NCBI GenBank assembly: GCA_964551295.1
Contig: CAZKDJ010000139.1
Location: 1 to 11,102, forward strand
Direction: 5' to 3'
From: JAFGED01 sp964551295
GTDB lineage: Bacteria; Chloroflexota; Anaerolineae; B4-G1
Length of the DNA: 11,102 nt
Part shown: one piece after another, positions 6,969 through 11,102 of the stretch
How the letters are laid out: every line of letters begins with the position of its first letter
Numbering within the stretch: position 1 is the stretch's first letter
Translations under genes and position numbers: made by a program
The notes under the pieces: generated by a model
Told to the model about the DNA's origin: nothing
The model's input: the letters and a program-made list of their open reading frames with translations, nothing else
The model's database searches: none

Positions 6969-9900
6969 TCAGGCTGTTTCGGGACGTTCTCGATACGCGG
7001 TAGGGGAAAGGCCGGTCAGTTTGTGGAACACTCGGCTGAAATAAGCCGGATCTTTGAACCCAACTTGGGGAGCTATGGTTTTTATACTATCGCTTTTACG
7101 GCGCAGCAATCTCTTAGCCTGAAGGATACGGTATCGGTTTAGGTAATCCCAGGGCGAAATCCCCAGTTCCTGGCGAAACACCCGGCTGAGATAGCTCTCG
7201 CTAACGCCAATCGCCTCCGCCACCTCCCAACGTGAGAGTGCGCGATCATAGTTCTGGTGAAAGTAAGCCACGGCGTGTTTCACCAGTGCGCTAGTATGTC
7301 GCGGTAGTGTATCGACGCCAAACAGGGCCCGGTGTAGCGAAGCGATGAGTTCTTCTTCAGACAGAATCCCTTTGCTTTGGAATGCAACTCGCGCATGTTG
7401 CTCCAGACGATTGGCGTCATCGCGGTTGAGCAACCGGCTGCTCAAAACCAGCACCGGCACCTGGCGGGTTCGATCGTTGGCTCGCATCCAGTCCAGCACG
7501 TCAAAGCCGTCCATCTCTGGCATCATCAGATCCAGAATGACCAAGCTGGGGGTCTCTTCGGCCATGCGAGTCAGAGCAGCAGCTCCATCGGCAGCAGTAC
7601 AGATGGGGTATTCAGGACACCCTCGCGTCACCACCTCTTGGTAAAGATCGAGAACCACAGGGTCGTCATCCACGATTAGAATCGGCCCGACATCCGGCGG
7701 ACAGAGGCTATCGATAGCTTCCATCAAGGTGTCGCCATCGACCGATTTGACGACGAAATTGGTCATGCCAACACGCAGAGCAGTCGCTTCCTCGGATTCC
7801 TGACCATACAATATGAAGGGTACCTGGGACAACTTGGGATGGTTCCGTAGCCGCCGAATGATCACCCAGTCGCCAGAACCGGCGCCAACCAAATCCCAGG
7901 CCAAAGCAGCCGGTTGAACGCGCCGTATAACCACATCCAAATCATCACTCGCCTGTAGCTGAAGTATTTCCAACCCCTGGCGCTGGCTGAACTCGACGAT
8001 ATCAAACGCCGGTTGATCGTGGGAAGAGACCAGAAGCAAAACGGGCTGGACCGCTGACGCAGGAGCAGACAGATGATCGCTCAAGGTGGGCAGCGGCAGG
8101 TAGATGTGAAAAGTGCTGCCCTGGCCAGGCTGGCTCTCCAAGCTCATCGATCCACGGTGCAAGGCCACCAAGCGACGCGTTATGGATAGCCCCAGCCCCA
8201 CCCCTTCCAAGCGCCGATTCGTGTGACCGGCAGTGACAAAGGGCTCAAAAATGCGCTCATGCATATCGCTGGGAATGCCGGGGCCTGTATCCTGAACCCA
8301 GATGTGTAGGTTGGGGGGTGCCACCTCGGCTCCCAGTACAACTTGGCCCCTTTCGACAAATTTGCTGGCGTTGCTCAGTAGATTGAGCAGGATTTGGCGT
8401 AACCGTACCGGATCCGCCTGTATAGTCGGCAACCGGTCGGGCAGCTGCAAATGCCAGGCGACGCCATCAAGAGAATTGGCTTCCGACATACTGTGAAAGA
8501 CCTCTTCCAAAAACAGTCGCGGATCTAGCAGCTCCAGGTATAGGTCGAGTTCATCGATCTCGGCCCGCGAGAGGTCCAGCAGGTCATTGATCACTCGAAG
8601 TTGGTGCTCGGCGCTGCGACCAATATGCCAAAGATCTTCCAACAACACCTCAGGCAGAACGACATTGTAAGAAGCGGGCGGGTTTAGTATCTCCCGCGTG
8701 CAGCCAATGATCACATTCAGCGGGGCGCGCAACTCGTGGCTCACGTTGGCCAGCAGACGCGTTTTGAGACGATCGGCTTTCTCGGCTGCAGCCCGGGCTT
8801 TGCGAGTTTCGTCAAAGAGCAACGCTCCCTTCAGAGAACTGCTGATCTGTCTACTCAGCACTTCGTAAATCGTCCCATCCCGCGGCCCTACCTCAAATAA
8901 GACGAATCCGATCTGCTCTTCGCGAAAGTGTAGTGACTCAACTACGAGACTGTACGGCCTGTCGGATCTGTGCCGGGCTAATAAATCGATCGGCGCCAGC
9001 TTTCCAGAGGAAAAGACTCGCTCATCTACGTCCAAATCGACACGCCCTCGTGCATCGTAAGCCAGGATCAATCGCGACCGCCCAGTTGGCTTTTGTGGGT
9101 TCTCGTACAGGGCCAGATAGCAGCGTTCAATCCCTAACTGCGGCAATTCCCGAGCCAGCACATCGGTCAGTTCGGCCACATCGAAAGTGGTGACCAGCTC
9201 ACGGCTGATTTGGCGCAGCGTCTGGGTCTGGCGGGTTCCCTGCACCATTTGATACCCCCTCGCCCGTTGTGCCGCCTCGCCGATCAGTACCTGGGCCTGT
9301 GCCCAAAGGCCGTTGGCCCGACGCAGCGTATCTGCGCTAACGTCACCCAAGGCTGGCAGCAGGTGACGACGCAGCGCCGGCACCACGTTCTGCCAGTTTG
9401 CCACTTGCCCGTTCGCCATCACTACCTGGCGCAATAGATGGTCCAATGCCTGCAAAAAAGCACCGGCCGCCTCCGAATCCTCGCTTACCTCGGCCGCGAA
9501 GGCATCCAGCAGCCGGGCAGCCCAACCCAGACCTAACCCTTCGGCAGAAGACTCTGCCGCCTGTACCATCGCGTCAAGGATAGCCTCTCGCCGGGCGGCC
9601 AGGGCAGCCTCGAACGTCCCCCCTGCCAATACAGGGGCTTGCGAGCCTTCCGGCGGCGGCGGATTCGCTGCCGCCTGAATCACCGATGGCAGCATACAGC
9701 CACACGACTGGCGCACTTTCAGTTTGGCCGGTAGAACCACCTGCTCGGGCACCCGCTCACCCGCCAACTGCGCCATCAGCATCTCGACCGCTTTCCTCCC
9801 CTGCTCGTAGAACGGCAACCGCACCGAGGTCAGCGGCGGTGTGACAAACCGCCCCTCCCGGCCATCGTTGAACCCTACCAGGGCCACATCCTCAGGAACC

Positions 9901-10643
9901 TGTATCCCGCATACCTGCAGTTCCTCCAGCGCTCCAAGCGCGGGCAGGTCGCTGACCGTCACCACCGCGTCAAAGTCGACCGTGGGCCGCAGCTTTCTCT
10001 CGTCCAGCAGCAATCTGATCCCTTCCAACCCCGTGGAAAGAACAAAATCGCCGTACCCGGTGACGAGATTGGGATCCAGGGGAATGTCATACGCTTCCAG
10101 AGTGTCGACGTAAGCACGATAGCGCTCCTGCGCGTAATAGTGGTTCTCCGAGCCGCGGATGAAGGCCAGGCGACGGCACCCATGAGACTCTATCAGATGG
10201 GCAATCACGTCCCGCATCCCGGCGTAGCTGTCGATCAACACCGCGGGGCACCCCTCCATCGGCAGGGTGACGCTGACCATCGGCAGGGGCCGGTAGCGGC
10301 GGTGAAAGCGCACGATCTCGTCGCGCTCGAGCGACCCTCCCACCGAAGAGGCCCAACTCACCAGACCATCCACGACCTCCGAGCTCACCAGGTCGTAGAG
10401 CACGTTAGCCGGTGAAGAAGCACCGTCAGGATCGCGCAACCTATCTCCGGCAAAGCAGATCAGGTTGGCGCCTCGCCCTCGAGCCCCATCGACTACCCCC
10501 ATCCAAAGGGCCTGGCTGACATTGTCGCCCGTCCTGAGCGCCAGATAACCAATCGTGGGGCGTGTACTGTGAAAGCCGCTGTCGAGACGTGGGGCCGTGC
10601 CCGCCCGCCAGCTAGTCGCTTTGCTTTCGGCAACTGGGATCAT
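6969..10643 (-). CDS. One-protein hybrid two-component regulator: LacI-type sensor, GAF-like, histidine kinase, two receivers, AraC DNA-binding domain
   Basis: 1224 residues from ATG 10643. Order: LacI/GalR-type sugar-binding domain ~28-314, without its DNA-binding domain and ending in RQSCGC; helical region ~339-464; GAF-like ~470-610; HisKA with SHELRAPLN (phospho-His H636); ATPase domain with N-box NASKF (~758), DTGPGIP (~785), FEPF (~799) and GVGLGL (~814); degenerate receiver ~866-979, whose acidic pair reads SSH; intact receiver ~986-1107 with DDD, phospho-Asp 1038 in VILDLMMPEMDG and Lys 1091; AraC-type double helix-turn-helix ~1119-1220. A signal can thus pass from ligand to promoter within one protein, as in the hybrid two-component systems of Bacteroides, but no signal peptide or membrane segment exists, so ligand and sensor should be cytosolic. 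An open frame continues upstream to an ATG at 10751, but that codon lies in a terminator stem and the promoter sits between, so 10643 is preferred, implying a leaderless mRNA. Convergence on ogl suggests control of pectin catabolism (inference). Confidence 0.9.
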   Translation of the reverse strand: MIPVAESKATSWRAGTAPRLDSGFHSTRPTIGYLALRTGDNVSQALWMGVVDGARGRGANLICFAGDRLRDPDGASSPANVLYDLVSSEVVDGLVSWASSVGGSLERDEIVRFHRRYRPLPMVSVTLPMEGCPAVLIDSYAGMRDVIAHLIESHGCRRLAFIRGSENHYYAQERYRAYVDTLEAYDIPLDPNLVTGYGDFVLSTGLEGIRLLLDERKLRPTVDFDAVVTVSDLPALGALEELQVCGIQVPEDVALVGFNDGREGRFVTPPLTSVRLPFYEQGRKAVEMLMAQLAGERVPEQVVLPAKLKVRQSCGCMLPSVIQAAANPPPPEGSQAPVLAGGTFEAALAARREAILDAMVQAAESSAEGLGLGWAARLLDAFAAEVSEDSEAAGAFLQALDHLLRQVVMANGQVANWQNVVPALRRHLLPALGDVSADTLRRANGLWAQAQVLIGEAAQRARGYQMVQGTRQTQTLRQISRELVTTFDVAELTDVLARELPQLGIERCYLALYENPQKPTGRSRLILAYDARGRVDLDVDERVFSSGKLAPIDLLARHRSDRPYSLVVESLHFREEQIGFVLFEVGPRDGTIYEVLSRQISSSLKGALLFDETRKARAAAEKADRLKTRLLANVSHELRAPLNVIIGCTREILNPPASYNVVLPEVLLEDLWHIGRSAEHQLRVINDLLDLSRAEIDELDLYLELLDPRLFLEEVFHSMSEANSLDGVAWHLQLPDRLPTIQADPVRLRQILLNLLSNASKFVERGQVVLGAEVAPPNLHIWVQDTGPGIPSDMHERIFEPFVTAGHTNRRLEGVGLGLSITRRLVALHRGSMSLESQPGQGSTFHIYLPLPTLSDHLSAPASAVQPVLLLVSSHDQPAFDIVEFSQRQGLEILQLQASDDLDVVIRRVQPAALAWDLVGAGSGDWVIIRRLRNHPKLSQVPFILYGQESEEATALRVGMTNFVVKSVDGDTLMEAIDSLCPPDVGPILIVDDDPVVLDLYQEVVTRGCPEYPICTAADGAAALTRMAEETPSLVILDLMMPEMDGFDVLDWMRANDRTRQVPVLVLSSRLLNRDDANRLEQHARVAFQSKGILSEEELIASLHRALFGVDTLPRHTSALVKHAVAYFHQNYDRALSRWEVAEAIGVSESYLSRVFRQELGISPWDYLNRYRILQAKRLLRRKSDSIKTIAPQVGFKDPAYFSRVFHKLTGLSPTAYRERPETA

Positions 10644-10654
10644 ACGCCTATGAT
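10639..10654. promoter_or_regulatory. Second palindrome over the -10 and start codon
   Basis: ATCATA-cgcc-TATGAT is a perfect 6+4+6 palindrome covering five bases of the -10 hexamer, the expected transcription start and the ATG at 10643. If the message starts at the ATG, only the 3' arm is transcribed, so an RNA hairpin is unlikely and a DNA operator is the better reading. Confidence 0.45.
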
Positions 10655-10678
10655 ACATCAAACAGTCTGTTTTTTCAA
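10650..10678 (-). promoter_or_regulatory. Promoter of the hybrid kinase gene, sigma-70 type
   Basis: On the minus strand TTGAAA (10678-10673) and TATCAT (10655-10650) are separated by exactly 17 bases; each hexamer matches consensus at five of six positions. The expected start of transcription, about seven bases past the -10, coincides with the A of ATG 10643. No Shine-Dalgarno of the usual spacing precedes that ATG, so the message would be leaderless or nearly so. Confidence 0.68.
10660..10672. promoter_or_regulatory. Palindromic operator candidate inside the promoter spacer
   Basis: AAACAG-A-CTGTTT on the minus strand is a perfect 6+1+6 palindrome filling most of the 17-base spacer between the -35 and -10 of the kinase promoter. 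A protein bound here would block RNA polymerase. Whether the kinase's own AraC domain or another regulator binds is unknown. Confidence 0.5.
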
Positions 10679-10734
10679 CAGCCAAGGACATTTCCCTGCT
10701 GACACTCACACTGGGTGACATGGGCATTGATATA

Positions 10735-10776
10735 AAGCAAAAAGCCTTCATTCAAATCGATGAGGGCTTTTTGCTT
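10735..10776. terminator. Bidirectional intrinsic terminator
   Basis: A 17-base arm (10735-10751) pairs with 10760-10776 around an 8-base loop, with a single G-U pair on the + strand RNA or one C-A mismatch on the - strand RNA. The core is AGCC-TCAT with a run of A on one side and GGC followed by TTTTT on the other, so it has a U tract in either direction. It lies 99 bases behind the stop of the leftward zinc-ribbon gene and ends that transcript before the kinase promoter. The first ATG of the long kinase reading frame (10751) is inside this stem. Confidence 0.85.
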
Positions 10777-10833
10777 CCGAGTCAGGCCTGTGACCCGTAT
10801 CTCAGCATGAGCTCGACAGATCACAGTGTAGGC

Positions 10834-10872
10834 CCGCTCTCGACCGCGAGGACATCCATACGGTAAGAGCGG
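10834..10872. repeat. Inverted repeat behind the zinc-ribbon gene
   Basis: CCGCTCT (10834-10840) pairs with AGAGCGG (10866-10872), with an inner CCG/CGG pairing (10844-10846 with 10861-10863). In leftward transcripts it begins three bases after the stop codon at 10876. No T tract follows, so it is more likely a 3'-end structure than a terminator; the true terminator lies further left. Confidence 0.35.
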
Positions 10873-10875
10873 ACG

Positions 10876-11085
10876 CTAAAAATCTGTGATCCGCCTCGTC
10901 CGGTCCTGGTATTTTTCACGGAACTGGGCGTTGAGGCGCAGCACCTCCTGCTCGTCACCCACGAAGGAACAGCGCAGGCAGTAGTACTCCCCGGCATCCC
11001 GATCGTAGAGCATATCCATGTCGATCTCCCGCATCAGGCAGCGCGGGCAACGATAGTTCAGCTTGCCTTTTCTACCTTGAGCCAT
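10876..11085 (-). CDS. Small four-cysteine zinc-ribbon protein
   Basis: 69 residues from ATG 11085 to TAG 10878-10876. A good Shine-Dalgarno, GGGGAG (11099-11094), stands eight bases before the start. Cys13-Pro-Arg-Cys16 and Cys36-Leu-Arg-Cys39 form two CxxC knuckles 19 residues apart, typical of a zinc ribbon. Between them is an acidic stretch (EIDMDMLYDRDAGEYY), and the C-terminal third is a charged helix (EVLRLNAQFREKYQDRTRR). The basic N-terminus and knuckles suggest contact with nucleic acid or with a protein complex, but I do not recognise a function. The reading frame, ribosome-binding site and downstream terminator all support a real monocistronic gene. Its upstream region lies outside the window. 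Confidence 0.82.
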   Translation of the reverse strand: MAQGRKGKLNYRCPRCLMREIDMDMLYDRDAGEYYCLRCSFVGDEQEVLRLNAQFREKYQDRTRRITDF

Positions 11086-11102
11086 GTGCGCAGCTCCCCT
11101 TT

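Noticed and set aside
3191..10643. Long DNA inverted repeat formed by the two paralogous sensor genes
   Set aside because: Similarity is evident at protein level over the first ~600 residues, but I see no long identical DNA stretches, so recombination between them is not supported.
10660..10672. LexA/SOS box
   Set aside because: The palindrome AAACAG-A-CTGTTT has its CTGT and ACAG halves in the opposite order and with one-base spacing, so it does not match the E. coli-type CTGT-N8-ACAG box.
10644..10751. 36-residue N-terminal extension of the hybrid kinase
   Set aside because: It would start in a terminator stem and cross the promoter; the paralogous sensor has only about 12 residues before the equivalent RPTIG.

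Overview
The window looks like a metagenome-assembled scaffold from a GC-rich bacterium. A run of exactly 100 N (1593-1692) marks a scaffold join of unknown true size. I favour Chloroflexota, possibly Anaerolineae, because of the style of the cytosolic LacI-like/GAF sensors, the NLP-like/GDPD protein and the small zinc-ribbon protein. This is a judgement from protein style, not a computed result. There are no insertion sequences, tRNAs, rRNAs or CRISPR arrays.

Left part (1-3055, + strand): a 5'-truncated gene for a large protein with a helical first half and a beta-rich second half, resembling an (alpha/alpha)-toroid plus beta-sandwich polysaccharide-active protein but of unrecognised family, runs into the gap. 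After the gap comes a gene for a glycerophosphodiester phosphodiesterase (GDPD) whose start is hidden in the gap. It carries an extra N-terminal domain with an NLP/Vps62-like pattern.

Centre (3056-6968): a clear regulatory and catabolic unit. The gene at 3191-5602 encodes a soluble sensor (LacI-type sugar-binding domain without a DNA-binding domain, helical region, two GAF-type domains) with no output domain. Next, on the same strand, is a cytoplasmic oligogalacturonate lyase (ogl, PL22 family), which finishes pectin breakdown by splitting digalacturonides. The 166-base gap before ogl holds a hairpin and three CGCAAAA half-sites.

Right part (6969-11102, - strand): converging on ogl is a 1224-residue one-protein signalling system: LacI-type sugar-binding domain, helical region, GAF-like domain, histidine kinase, degenerate receiver, intact receiver and AraC-type DNA-binding domain. 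Its first ~610 residues are paralogous to the output-less sensor. Its most likely start is the ATG at 10643, just behind a near-consensus promoter with two perfect palindromes. The longer open frame upstream runs through a strong bidirectional terminator. At the right edge is a 69-residue four-cysteine zinc-ribbon protein of unknown role, separated from the kinase by that terminator.

Working model (inference): two related cytosolic sugar-binding sensors flank the gene for an intracellular pectin-fragment lyase. The hybrid kinase would sense an oligogalacturonide or related sugar and bind near ogl; the output-less paralogue would modulate it, or is a truncated relic.
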